Origin: CAWIMX01 sp963792785
GTDB lineage: Bacteria > Acidobacteriota > Vicinamibacteria > Vicinamibacterales > CAVVIG01
NCBI GenBank assembly: GCA_963792785.1
Contig: CAWBXO010000004.1
Span: 434,001 to 498,000, forward strand
DNA length: 64,000 nt
Reading direction: 5' to 3'
Program-made: the position numbers and the translations under genes
Shown: one piece after another, positions 54,123 through 62,246 of the stretch
Layout of the letters: each line of letters starts with the position of its first letter
Numbering within the stretch: position 1 is the stretch's first letter
The notes under the pieces: generated by a model
Told to the model about the DNA's origin: nothing
Database searches by the model: none
The model's input: the letters and a program-made list of their open reading frames with translations, nothing else

Positions 54123-56141
54123 GTGAACGGCGCCGGGCGGTACGTCACCCGCGTCGCGAGTGCGGCGATCGCCGCGCTTTTGTGCACGGTCCCTCCAGCG
54201 TCAGCGCAAGTAGCAGTCTCGCCGTCATTGGGTACGGCGGCGCCGTACACGGTCCTGGGTACAAACGCCACCGCGGTGGTGGGCACGGTCACCTGCACCA
54301 GTAGCACCATCGACGGAGACGTGGGTTCCACCTTCACCTCGATTACAAACACCGGGTGCACGATTACGGGGTCGACCGACGCGCCGGTGGCCGCCTCGGT
54401 GGTCACCGACTTCAACACCGCGTTCGCCGCGATCGACACCAAGAACCCGGTCTGCACCGGCGTCATTCCGACGGTCAGCAGCGCGCTCACACCCGGTGTC
54501 TACTGCTCCGCCGCAGCGACCACGCTGGGCGCCATCACTCTTACGCTCAACGGCAATGCGAGCGATGTCTGGGTCTTCAGGGTCGGGACTGGCGGAGCGG
54601 CCGCCCTCACGCTGACCGGCACGACGGTGGTCATGGGCGGCACCGCACGGGCGTGCAACGTGTTTTGGAAGACCTCCGCGGCCATGACGGCAACGGATTC
54701 GACCTTTAACGGAACCGTCCTCTCTGGTGCCGCCGTCACCATGACCAGGGGAAGCTGGTCCGGCCGAGCCTTGGCGACGACCGATGCGACGGTGACTGGC
54801 CCCGGCACATTGACCTTCGCAGGGTGCAGCGCCCCAGTGCCGCCCACCGTCGCAAAGGCCTTCAGTCCCGCCAGCATCACGGCGGGCGGCGTCTCGCGGC
54901 TCACCATCACCTTGAGCAACGCCAACGTGGGGGCCAGCAACCTGACCGCCGCGTTCACGGACACCCTGCCCACCTCGCCCAGCGCCGTGCTGATCGCCGC
55001 CACGCCCAACGCAGCCACCACGTGCGGCGGCACCGTCACCGCCACGGCCGGTGCAGGCTCGGTCACGTTGTCACAGGCGGGGAGCACGATTCCTGCGTCC
55101 GGGTCGTGCACGGTCGCGGTCAACGTGACCGCCGCGGCGCCGGGCTCGTTTACCAACACGATTGCCGCCGGCGCGCTGCAGACCAGTACCGGGAACAATG
55201 CCGCGTCCGCCACCGCGACGCTGACGGCCACGTGTCCGGTGATTACGCTCGGCCCCGCGGCGGCGCCGGCGGGCATCGACGGCACCGCGTACAGCCAGCA
55301 GCTTACGGCGAGCGGCGGGATCACCGCGTACACCTTCACGGTGTCGGCTGGCGCCCTGCCGGCGGGCCTCTCGCTCTCGTCGAGCGGCCTGCTCTCGGGG
55401 ACGCCAACCACGCCCGGCTCCACGGCGGTCACGATCCGGGCGGCCGACGGACATGGGTGCCCGGGCACCATCACGTACACGATCGTTATCGCCGCGGCGA
55501 CCTGTCCGGTGGTGTCGGTCGCCCCGGTCGGCCTGCCCTCCGGCATGCAGGGCGTGGCCTACAGCCGGACGATCACGGCGAGCGGCGGGACCGGCGCCTA
55601 CACCTTCGTGGTGTTGAGTGGCACGCTGCCGGCGGGCCTCACGCTCTCGTCTGGCGGCGTGCTCTCAGGGAGCCCGACAACGCTCGGCTCCAGTACCGCC
55701 ACCATCCAGGCGACCGACGGGAGTGGGTGTCCCGGCGTCACCGCGTACACGATCGTCATCGCCTCGGCGACGTGTCCGGTGATCACGGTGACCCCCTCGA
55801 CCCTGCCGACCGGCACCGTGGGCGCCGCCTACAGCCAGCTGAGCACCGCGAGCGGCGGGACCGGCGCCTACACCTTCACGGTGTTGAGTGGCGCGCTGCC
55901 GTTGGGCCTCACGCTCTCGTCTGGTGGCGTGCTCTCAGGGACACCGACCACGGCGGGCTCCATCCTCGTCACCATTGAGGCGACCGACGGCAGTGCATGC
56001 CCTGGCACTACGGCGTACACGATCGTCATCGCCGCCGGCGTTCCGACCCTGCCTCAGGCCTTCGTCCTCCTGCTCGCGCTGGCGCTCCTGGCGATCGGAC
56101 ACGTGCGGCTGCGGCACCCGTTCGCCCCTGTGCACAAGTGA
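54123..56141 (+). CDS. large secreted protein: ice-binding-like (DUF3494) domain, DUF11-like domain, three Ig-like repeats, IPTL-CTERM-like tail
   Basis: 672 residues from GTG 54123. Signal peptide about 1-28. Residues 30-235 match the ice-binding/adhesin DUF3494 fold (PYTVLGTNATAVVGT, SALTPGVYCSAA, DVWVFRVG). A CARDB/DUF11-like domain follows (to about 370), then three near-identical putative-Ig units starting CPV(I/V) and containing AYTFTV(S/L)(A/S)G(A/T)LPAGL. The end VPTLPQAFVLLLALALLAIG plus Arg-rich tail resembles the IPTL-CTERM sorting signal. Probably a surface adhesin. A TGTGC palindrome overlaps its stop. Confidence 0.82.
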   Translation: MNGAGRYVTRVASAAIAALLCTVPPASAQVAVSPSLGTAAPYTVLGTNATAVVGTVTCTSSTIDGDVGSTFTSITNTGCTITGSTDAPVAASVVTDFNTAFAAIDTKNPVCTGVIPTVSSALTPGVYCSAAATTLGAITLTLNGNASDVWVFRVGTGGAAALTLTGTTVVMGGTARACNVFWKTSAAMTATDSTFNGTVLSGAAVTMTRGSWSGRALATTDATVTGPGTLTFAGCSAPVPPTVAKAFSPASITAGGVSRLTITLSNANVGASNLTAAFTDTLPTSPSAVLIAATPNAATTCGGTVTATAGAGSVTLSQAGSTIPASGSCTVAVNVTAAAPGSFTNTIAAGALQTSTGNNAASATATLTATCPVITLGPAAAPAGIDGTAYSQQLTASGGITAYTFTVSAGALPAGLSLSSSGLLSGTPTTPGSTAVTIRAADGHGCPGTITYTIVIAAATCPVVSVAPVGLPSGMQGVAYSRTITASGGTGAYTFVVLSGTLPAGLTLSSGGVLSGSPTTLGSSTATIQATDGSGCPGVTAYTIVIASATCPVITVTPSTLPTGTVGAAYSQLSTASGGTGAYTFTVLSGALPLGLTLSSGGVLSGTPTTAGSILVTIEATDGSACPGTTAYTIVIAAGVPTLPQAFVLLLALALLAIGHVRLRHPFAPVHK

Positions 56142-56144
56142 ACA
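56129..56144. promoter_or_regulatory. TGTGC-N6-GAACA palindrome between adhesin and dksA-like gene
   Basis: TGTGC-ACAAGT-GAACA, one base off the perfect form, overlapping the TGA of the adhesin and centred 80 bases before the DksA/TraR-like start. Confidence 0.4.
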
Positions 56145-56215
56145 TCCCGCCGGACAAGCCTCCACTAAGCTCGGTTCTGCTATCCCCCAGGTCTACGAGA
56201 CAGTCAGGAGTCCAT

Positions 56216-56650
56216 ATGAGCGTCACCATGGCAAAGGCCCTCAGCGCGCGGCACGAGAGCCTGCAACAGATGCTGCTCGAGCGCCGACGCGTGATCCAGG
56301 GCGAGGTCCAGGAACGCCTCCGCGACGTGCGAGGGACCGGCCCGAGACAGGTGCTCGACGACGCGGAAAACTCGGAGACCGACGTCCAGGGCGAGATCGA
56401 CTTCGCCCTGATTCAGATGAACGCCGAGACCCTGGTCCGCATCGACGCGGCGCTCGCCAGGCTTGCCGCAGACACGTACGGGCGCTGCGCCGAGTGCGAC
56501 AAGGAGATCGCCGACGGCAGACTGCGCGCCTTGCCGTTTGCCGTGCGCTGCAGGGACTGCGAGGAGCGGCGCGAGCAGGACGACGCGCGGCTCCGCAGGT
56601 CCGGTCAGCGGGGCGACGGCCCGTTCCTGTTCGCTGAGAAGACCATCTGA
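56216..56650 (+). CDS. DksA/TraR family zinc-finger protein
   Basis: 144 residues from ATG 56216 with AGGAG five bases upstream. Helical hairpin (LQQMLLERRRVIQGEVQERL, then ETDVQGEIDFALIQMNAETL) and the C4 zinc finger: YGRCAECDKEI ... AVRCRDCEE. DksA-like proteins bind the RNA polymerase secondary channel and modify the stringent response. Confidence 0.9.
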   Translation: MSVTMAKALSARHESLQQMLLERRRVIQGEVQERLRDVRGTGPRQVLDDAENSETDVQGEIDFALIQMNAETLVRIDAALARLAADTYGRCAECDKEIADGRLRALPFAVRCRDCEERREQDDARLRRSGQRGDGPFLFAEKTI

Positions 56651-56687
56651 CCCCCGATCGACCAATTCTGAACACTGGAGTGAAGCG

Positions 56688-57284
56688 ATGAGACGACTAC
56701 TCTTCGGCGGCGTATTCGTGATGACGGTGGCGGCGTTCTCCACTCCGGCGTGGGCGCAGGTCGGTGGCGGCGTCAAGGCGGGCATTAACCTGGCGAGCAT
56801 CTCAGGACTCAACGACGCGGCCGGCTCGACCAAGGAGCGCACCGGGTTGGTCGTGGGCGGGTTCCTGACCGCGGGCCTGGCGCCCATGCTGGCGATCCAG
56901 CCCGAGGTGCTGTTCTCCATGCAGGGCACGACACTGCACTTCAGCGGGTCCGGGATCACGACCGACGCCACGGCTAAACTCGACTACGTCCAGGTGCCGG
57001 TGCTGCTCCGGATCGGGAACAGCGGCAAAGACACGGCGAGTGTGTACGGCCTCGTGGGGCCGACGTTCGGACTGCTCATGCGCGCCAACGAGGATGGCGT
57101 GGACATCAAGGACCAGTTGAAGCACACGGACATGGGCCTCGCCGTGGGCGCCGGCGTGAGCCTTTCGAGACTCTTCGCCGAAGGACGCTACACGTACGGC
57201 CTGACGGATCTGAACAAGGTCGCAGACCCGGGCGGGAAGATCAGGAACCGCGTGATCTCGATCTTTATCGGCCTGGCGTTCTGA
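56688..57284 (+). CDS. outer-membrane beta-barrel protein (porin_2/OmpX-like)
   Basis: 198 residues. Signal peptide 1-23 (MRRLLFGGVFVMTVAAF, cut after AWA), then eight amphipathic strands beginning GVKAGINLASISGL and including AIQPEVLFSMQGTTL and YVQVPVLLRIG; ends VISIFIGLAF with C-terminal Phe. Small eight-stranded barrel, perhaps an adhesion or stress porin. Preceded by CTGGAG. Confidence 0.83.
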   Translation: MRRLLFGGVFVMTVAAFSTPAWAQVGGGVKAGINLASISGLNDAAGSTKERTGLVVGGFLTAGLAPMLAIQPEVLFSMQGTTLHFSGSGITTDATAKLDYVQVPVLLRIGNSGKDTASVYGLVGPTFGLLMRANEDGVDIKDQLKHTDMGLAVGAGVSLSRLFAEGRYTYGLTDLNKVADPGGKIRNRVISIFIGLAF

Positions 57285-57291
57285 CCACCGT

Positions 57292-57321
57292 CCGCGCGGG
57301 CCGACGGCTTGGCCCGCGCGG
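57292..57321 (+). terminator. GC-rich stem-loop after the barrel gene
   Basis: CCGCGCGGGCC-GACGGCTT-GGCCCGCGCGG: an eleven-base perfect stem eight bases after the stop codon. No T-run follows, as is common in high-GC genomes. It can serve the barrel gene and, from the other side, the convergent small membrane gene. Confidence 0.65.
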
Positions 57322-57352
57322 CTGACCTGTCAGGTCCTGCCTGGTCCACCGC

Positions 57353-57577
57353 TCAGGATCGCTTGCGCATCCCGACGATGAGCAGCGCGACGCCGCCGAT
57401 GACCACCGCCCCCCCGATGATCGGCGGCAGCGCCACGTTGTTCTGATGTTCGGTCGTCGCGTGCAGCGGCCCCACATCCAGGACGGTGTCGCGGGTGGTG
57501 TAGGTAAACCCCTGATACGCGAGCGCGGCGACGCCGAGTACGACGAGGACGAGACCGAGCATGGCTGTAGGTTTCAT
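57353..57577 (-). CDS. DUF3185-like small membrane protein
   Basis: 74 residues, two membrane helices (about 4-22 and 50-69) separated by a polar loop YTTRDTVLDVGPLHATTEHQ; ends MRKRS. Members of this group accompany CsbD and YeaQ-like stress genes. A perfect TGTGC-N6-GCACA palindrome is centred 41 bases upstream of its ATG. Confidence 0.75.
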   Translation of the reverse strand: MKPTAMLGLVLVVLGVAALAYQGFTYTTRDTVLDVGPLHATTEHQNNVALPPIIGGAVVIGGVALLIVGMRKRS

Positions 57578-57610
57578 GGATCTACAGTGACACGCTGCTC
57601 AGCCCGCGAA

Positions 57611-57626
57611 TGTGCAGAACGGCACA
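57611..57626. promoter_or_regulatory. perfect TGTGC-N6-GCACA palindrome upstream of DUF3185-like gene
   Basis: TGTGC-AGAACG-GCACA, centred 41 bases before the ATG at 57577, the same distance as at 52161 and 58773. Confidence 0.6.
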
Positions 57627-57659
57627 CGGCGCCGTGCGGGGCACCTTCGGTCGGCGGCG

Positions 57660-58739
57660 TCACCCGCCCTCGTGCACCGTCCGCTCCGCTTCACGCCATC
57701 GGATCCAATGCGTGAAGATCACCGATCCGACGGCCACGACCGGCACCGCCAGGAACATCCCGACGGCGCCGTTCAGCTCGAGGCCCGAGAGGACGGCGAT
57801 GACGACGACCAGCGGATGCAGGTGGAGGCGGCGGCCGACGAGCCGGGGGTAGATCACGTAGTCCTGGGCCAGCCGGAGCGAGCCCAGGAAGCCGACGACC
57901 CAGAACGCCAACACGGGCGCGTGGAGCGCCGCGACAATGGTGGCGACGACCGCGGCGAGGAACGGGCCGACGAGCGGGATGAATTCGAGCACGCCCGCCA
58001 GGGCGCCGAGCAGCGTCGGATAGGGCACGTCGAGGATGGCGAACCCCAGACTGCAGACCGTGCCGACGAGCGCGCACGCGAGCAGCTGCGCGCGGACATA
58101 CGTCGCCAGCGTCGCGTTCAGGTCCTCGAACAGTTGCTGCCCGCGCGGGCGGAATCGGCTGGGCAGCGCGCCGATGAGGTCGCGCCGGAAGAGCTGGGCG
58201 TCCTTCAGCAGGAAAAACGCCAGGACCGGAATCAACACGAGTCCCGGCGCCGACGACAGCGTTCCGGCGAGCGTCATCAGCGAGCCGCGGACGTAGACGA
58301 CGGCCGCATCGCCGGCCCCGAGCACGGACCGGTCGATGCCCTGCCGGATGTCGTCCGGCACGCCCGACCGCTCGTAATAGCCGGCCCACCGCTGCTCCCA
58401 ACCGCGAAGCGACGCCGCGTAGGCCGGCACCTGCGACGCGGCCTCGCCGATCTGGCGCGCGATCTTCGGCACGAGCACGCTGCCCCCAGCCGCGGCGGCG
58501 CCCGCGATCAACAGGTACACCAGCACCACCGCCAGGCCGCGGGGCACGTGCCGCTCGCTCCCGGCGACCCGCCACGGCCGCTCGAGGAGACGCACCAGCG
58601 GCGCCACCAGATAGGCGAAGAACATCGTCAGAATCAGCAGGAAGACGAGGTGCTCGAGCCGGTACAGCAGCCAGATGCCGGCCGCGGCCGCGAGGATCGC
58701 GAGGACGCCCTGCAGGACCAGGCGCGCCTGGGAAGGCAT
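57660..58739 (-). CDS. AI-2E family transporter
   Basis: 359 residues from ATG 58739 (MPSQARLVLQGVLAIL); the in-frame ATG at 58796 would put the operator inside the gene. About eight membrane helices with a large periplasmic loop; LVLIPVLAFFLLKDAQLFRR and ALAGVLEFIPLVGPFLAAVV are family signatures. Named after TqsA, but many members export ions or other small molecules. A TGTGC-like palindrome is centred 41 bases upstream. Confidence 0.87.
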   Translation of the reverse strand: MPSQARLVLQGVLAILAAAAGIWLLYRLEHLVFLLILTMFFAYLVAPLVRLLERPWRVAGSERHVPRGLAVVLVYLLIAGAAAAGGSVLVPKIARQIGEAASQVPAYAASLRGWEQRWAGYYERSGVPDDIRQGIDRSVLGAGDAAVVYVRGSLMTLAGTLSSAPGLVLIPVLAFFLLKDAQLFRRDLIGALPSRFRPRGQQLFEDLNATLATYVRAQLLACALVGTVCSLGFAILDVPYPTLLGALAGVLEFIPLVGPFLAAVVATIVAALHAPVLAFWVVGFLGSLRLAQDYVIYPRLVGRRLHLHPLVVVIAVLSGLELNGAVGMFLAVPVVAVGSVIFTHWIRWREAERTVHEGG

Positions 58740-58772
58740 GCTCAAGAGTGACACGCCGCCGTGCCGCGCGCG

Positions 58773-58788
58773 CGTGCAGAACAGGACA
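58773..58788. promoter_or_regulatory. TGTGC-like palindrome between AI-2E and GlsB genes
   Basis: CGTGC-AGAACA-GGACA, eight of ten positions of the motif, centred 41 bases before the AI-2E start and 55 before the divergent GlsB/YeaQ start; could serve both. Confidence 0.45.
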
Positions 58789-58835
58789 GTGCCCACCGGC
58801 GCGCCTCGCTACGATGATCGCGGAGGGATTGCATC

Positions 58836-59123
58836 ATGACGGTCACACTGCCGGGACTCATCGTTCTCGTCGTCATCGCCGCGATCTGCGGCGGCGTCGG
58901 CCGGGCGCTCGCCGGCGGCGCGCCGGGCGGGCTCATCGTGTCCATCGTGCTCGGGTTCATCGGCGCGCTCTTCGGGCCGTGGGTCGCCGGTCAGTTCCAC
59001 CTGTCCGAGCCGCTCATGCTCCACGTGAACGGCCAGACCTTTCCGATCGTGTGGTCGATCGTCGGCGCCGCCCTGGTCGTCGCGCTGCTGCACCTCATTC
59101 CGACGCGGAGATGGGCCCGATAA
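58836..59123 (+). CDS. GlsB/YeaQ/YmgE family stress-response membrane protein
   Basis: 95 residues, three hydrophobic helices with the GG(V/I)GRALAGGAPGGLIVSI and GFIGALFGPWVAGQF motifs of the transglycosylase-associated protein family. Such genes are induced by general stress. Stop codon directly abuts the convergent YihY stop. Confidence 0.87.
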   Translation: MTVTLPGLIVLVVIAAICGGVGRALAGGAPGGLIVSIVLGFIGALFGPWVAGQFHLSEPLMLHVNGQTFPIVWSIVGAALVVALLHLIPTRRWAR

Positions 59124-60008
59124 TCAATCCCTGGCACGAGGCTGCGCGGACGGATGCTCGAGGGCGGCGTTCAGTTCGGCGCCGATGAGAATCGCGAGGC
59201 CCGAGCCGTACAGCCAGAGGAGTGCCACCATGACGCCCCCGATGGCGCCGTACGTCTTCTGAAAGGCGCCGAAATGGAAGGCGTACCACTTGAACGCCAG
59301 CGAGAGCAGCACGCCGAGCGTCGCGGCCATCAGCGAGCCGGGTGTCACCCAGGCCCGCCGGTGGGGCACGTCGGGCGCGAAGTGGTAGATCAATTCGAGG
59401 GCCGTCACCAGGAGCGCGAACACGAGCGGCCACCGCAGGAGCCACCACGTCCAGGCGAACACCGGGCCCATGTGCAGGCTCGTCGCCAGCTGCTGCACCA
59501 GCCGCGGCGCCGCGAGCGCCATCGTCAGTGACACGAGGCCCAGGACCGCCAGCGCGACGGTGAGCACGATCGCCCGCACGCGGACCCGCCACCACGGGCG
59601 CGATTCCTTCACGTGGTACGCCTGATTGAGCGTGCTGATGATCGCGGTCATGCCCGACGAGCTGGTCCACAACGCCAGGACCACGCTCAGCGTGAGAAGT
59701 CCCGTGTGCTCGCCGCGAGCGATCTGGATGAGCTGCTCGCGCACGATCGCCATGACCGCGCGGGGCGCCACATGGGCGAGCGTGCGCTGGGCCAGGTCGA
59801 TCAGGTTGCGCTCCGGCAGCAGCCCCGCGAGGGCCACGGCGCACAGCATCGCCGGGAACAGCGCCAGAAACCAGAAGAAGGCCAGCTCGGCGGCCCACCC
59901 GAGGCAGTCGTCCGCATAGATGGCGCGCGCCGTCCGCTTGAGGATGTCGCCCCACCTGGCGGCCGCCGTGACGACTGGCGGCGTCGGCATCGATCGAGTC
60001 TGGCTCAT
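59124..60008 (-). CDS. YihY/BrkB family membrane protein
   Basis: 294 residues, six membrane helices. DDCLGWAAELAFFWFLALFP, LWTSSSGMTAIISTLNQAYH, ELIYHFAPDVPHRRAWVTPG and YGAIGGVMVALLWLYGSGLA are conserved YihY blocks. Function unknown, often stress- or virulence-linked. A perfect 12-base-armed palindrome containing TGTGC-N6-GCACA lies 36-56 bases upstream. Confidence 0.9.
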   Translation of the reverse strand: MSQTRSMPTPPVVTAAARWGDILKRTARAIYADDCLGWAAELAFFWFLALFPAMLCAVALAGLLPERNLIDLAQRTLAHVAPRAVMAIVREQLIQIARGEHTGLLTLSVVLALWTSSSGMTAIISTLNQAYHVKESRPWWRVRVRAIVLTVALAVLGLVSLTMALAAPRLVQQLATSLHMGPVFAWTWWLLRWPLVFALLVTALELIYHFAPDVPHRRAWVTPGSLMAATLGVLLSLAFKWYAFHFGAFQKTYGAIGGVMVALLWLYGSGLAILIGAELNAALEHPSAQPRARD

Positions 60009-60038
60009 CCCCGCGCGACCGGCTGTTCAATCGGGCAC

Positions 60039-60064
60039 GCGGGTGTGCACTTGTGCACACCCGC
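60039..60064. promoter_or_regulatory. extended TGTGC-N6-GCACA palindrome between yihY and csbD
   Basis: GCGGGTGTGCAC-TT-GTGCACACCCGC is a perfect 12-base inverted repeat that includes TGTGC-ACTTGT-GCACA (60044-60059). Centred 43 bases before the YihY start and 82 before the CsbD start. Confidence 0.6.
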
Positions 60065-60133
60065 GCCGCCGGCGGGATGCCATGCTGGAGGTGGCGCGGC
60101 GTTCGATGACACGCCTGCGCGTGGAGGCCTCGC

Positions 60134-60340
60134 ATGTGGAACAAGAACGAGCGTCAGGGGAAAGTCGACCAGACGAAGGGCAAGGCCAAGCAGGCGGTCG
60201 CCGCCGTGACGCATGACGATCGCCTGAAGGCCGAGGGCGAGGCCGACGAGACGGCGGGGAACGTCGAGACTGCCGTGGGCCGGATCAGTCACAAGGCCGG
60301 CGACGCGATTTCGCGAGTCGGCAAAGCCGTTAAACAGTGA
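60134..60340 (+). CDS. CsbD family stress protein
   Basis: 68 residues, very hydrophilic: NERQGKVDQTKGKAKQAVAA and KAEGEADETAGNVETAVGRI are the repeated CsbD motif. General-stress protein of unknown mechanism in the cytosol. Divergent from YihY across the TGTGC palindrome. Confidence 0.92.
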   Translation: MWNKNERQGKVDQTKGKAKQAVAAVTHDDRLKAEGEADETAGNVETAVGRISHKAGDAISRVGKAVKQ

Positions 60341-60344
60341 CAAC

Positions 60345-60599
60345 GTGACCGAAGCAATGGAGGGTGTCGTGGCGAAGTATTTCACTCCTTGGACGTCCCT
60401 GGTCATCGGGCTGGTCGTGACCGCAGCGCTGGGACTCGCATACACCAGCGGCCGGATTGGCTTGGAAGCGTTCGTGTTTGCGGTCAGCCTGACGCTCGCG
60501 TCGGGCGTCGTCTCGAGCATCTTCCTGAGACGGATGGCCCACCCGGACGGGTCAGTGGAACAAATGTTATACAAGACCGACCATCCGACGCGACCCTAG
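60345..60599 (+). CDS. small two-helix membrane protein
   Basis: 84 residues from GTG 60345 (ATG 60357 is an alternative start). Helices about 15-35 and 42-62, then a polar tail. Four bases after csbD, so co-transcribed. No family known. Confidence 0.6.
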   Translation: MTEAMEGVVAKYFTPWTSLVIGLVVTAALGLAYTSGRIGLEAFVFAVSLTLASGVVSSIFLRRMAHPDGSVEQMLYKTDHPTRP

Positions 60600-60644
60600 G
60601 ATTCGCCTCCGCGGTTCCTCTCCCGCCCGGATGAGTCGTCCGAG

Positions 60645-62246
60645 ATGAGCACCGAGACCGGGTTTGTTCTGCTCTTTGTCGTGGCGACCGCCGTGGCGAT
60701 CGGGGCCCGGCGGTTCCGCCTGCCGTACACCGTGGCCCTGGTGCTGGCGGGCCTGGTGCTCGGGGCCGTGCACCTGTTCGAGCCGCCGGACCTGACCAGA
60801 GAGCTGCTGTACGCGGTCTTCCTGCCGGGGCTCCTGTTCGAAGCCGCCTTCCACCTCGAATTCCGTGACTTCTGGCGCGACCGCGTGGCGATCGCGGCTC
60901 TGGCCGTGCCGGGCGTCGCGGCCGGCATCGCGCTGACCGCCGTGTTCCTCGAGCCGACCATCAAGACGCTCGATCTGGGCGCGTCCTTCGGCTGGTCAGT
61001 CGCCGTCCTGTTCGGGGCGCTCATCGCGGCCACGGATCCCATCGCCGTGGTCAGCATGTTCAAGACGCTCGGCGCGCCGCGCCGGCTCAGCACCCTGATC
61101 AAGGGGGAGAGCCTGCTGAACGACGGCACGGCAATCGTGCTCTTCGCGCTGGTGCTCGATGTCGTCTCGGGACGCCAGATGTCGGGGGTCGGGCTGCTGC
61201 TGGCGTTCGGGCGCATCGTCGGCGGCGGACTCGCCGTGGGCCTCCTCGTCGGGCTCGGCATCTCGCAGATCATCCGGCAGATCGACGATCCGATGATCGA
61301 GATCACGCTCACCACCATCGCGGCGTACGGGTCGTTCCTCGCGGCGGAACAATTCGGATTCTCGGGGGTGATCGCGACCGTCACGGCCGGCATGCTGTGC
61401 GGCAACTACGCGGCGCGCACGGGGATGTCGCCCTCCACGCGCATCGCCGCCGAGACCTTCTGGGAATACATTGCGTTCGCGCTCAACTCGATCGTCTTCC
61501 TGCTCGTCGGGTTGCGCGTGCACCTCGGCGAGCTGGCAGACTCGTGGGCGCTGATTCTCGCCGCGTACGCCGCGGTGACGCTCGCCCGCGCGGCGGTCGT
61601 GTTCGGGGTGTCGGCGCTCAACCGGTCGAGCCGCAACAACGCGTGGCCGGCGTCCTGGAACGCCGTGCTCACCTGGGGCGGCCTGCGCGGCAGCCTCTCG
61701 ATGGTGCTCGCGCTGGCCTTGCCGGCCGCGCTCGCGCAGCGCGAGCTGCTCATCACGGTGACGTTCGGCGTAGTCCTGCTCTCCATCCTCCTGCAGGGGC
61801 TGACCATGGCGCCGCTGCTCCGCAAGCTCGGGGTGATACGCCATTACGAAGCCAGGCAGAAATATCAATTGAAGCGAGGGGAACTGCGGATGACCCAGGC
61901 GGCCCTCGGCGAGATTGGACGAATGGAGGAACTCCACGCGGCGCCGGCGGCGCTCCTGCGCGAGATGCGCACGGAGTATGAAGGCCGCATGCATGACGTG
62001 GCGGCGACGGTGGAGGCGCTGCAACTCGCGCAGGATGATTTGCGGGCCGAGGAAGCCGTGCTCGCCAGGCGCCGCGTGCTGCTGGTCGAGAAGGAGGAGG
62101 TGCTCGCCGACTTCCACCGAGGCACGCTGTCGGCCGAAGCCTACGACGCGCTGCTCGGCGCCATCGACGCGCGATTCGCGACCCTCGAGACGGGAGAGTC
62201 CGCGCCGGGAACCATCGAGGTCCCCGGCGCGCCCCCGTCGCGCTAG
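60645..62246 (+). CDS. CPA1-type Na+/H+ antiporter (NhaP-like) with C-terminal coiled coil
   Basis: 533 residues, twelve membrane helices. GALIAATDPIAVVSMFKTLG and GESLLNDGTAIVLFALVLD hold the Asp and ND ion-binding residues of CPA1 antiporters; WGGLRGSLSMVLALALP is the late conserved helix. The cytosolic tail (about 405-520) is a predicted coiled coil rich in Glu and Leu. Exchanges Na+ or K+ for protons. Shares one CTAG with the convergent barrel gene, each strand reading its TAG from it. Confidence 0.92.
   Translation: MSTETGFVLLFVVATAVAIGARRFRLPYTVALVLAGLVLGAVHLFEPPDLTRELLYAVFLPGLLFEAAFHLEFRDFWRDRVAIAALAVPGVAAGIALTAVFLEPTIKTLDLGASFGWSVAVLFGALIAATDPIAVVSMFKTLGAPRRLSTLIKGESLLNDGTAIVLFALVLDVVSGRQMSGVGLLLAFGRIVGGGLAVGLLVGLGISQIIRQIDDPMIEITLTTIAAYGSFLAAEQFGFSGVIATVTAGMLCGNYAARTGMSPSTRIAAETFWEYIAFALNSIVFLLVGLRVHLGELADSWALILAAYAAVTLARAAVVFGVSALNRSSRNNAWPASWNAVLTWGGLRGSLSMVLALALPAALAQRELLITVTFGVVLLSILLQGLTMAPLLRKLGVIRHYEARQKYQLKRGELRMTQAALGEIGRMEELHAAPAALLREMRTEYEGRMHDVAATVEALQLAQDDLRAEEAVLARRRVLLVEKEEVLADFHRGTLSAEAYDALLGAIDARFATLETGESAPGTIEVPGAPPSR

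Noticed and set aside
60039..60064. Rho-independent terminator
   Set aside because: The palindrome lies between divergent starts, has no T-run and contains the TGTGC-N6-GCACA motif, so an operator is more likely.
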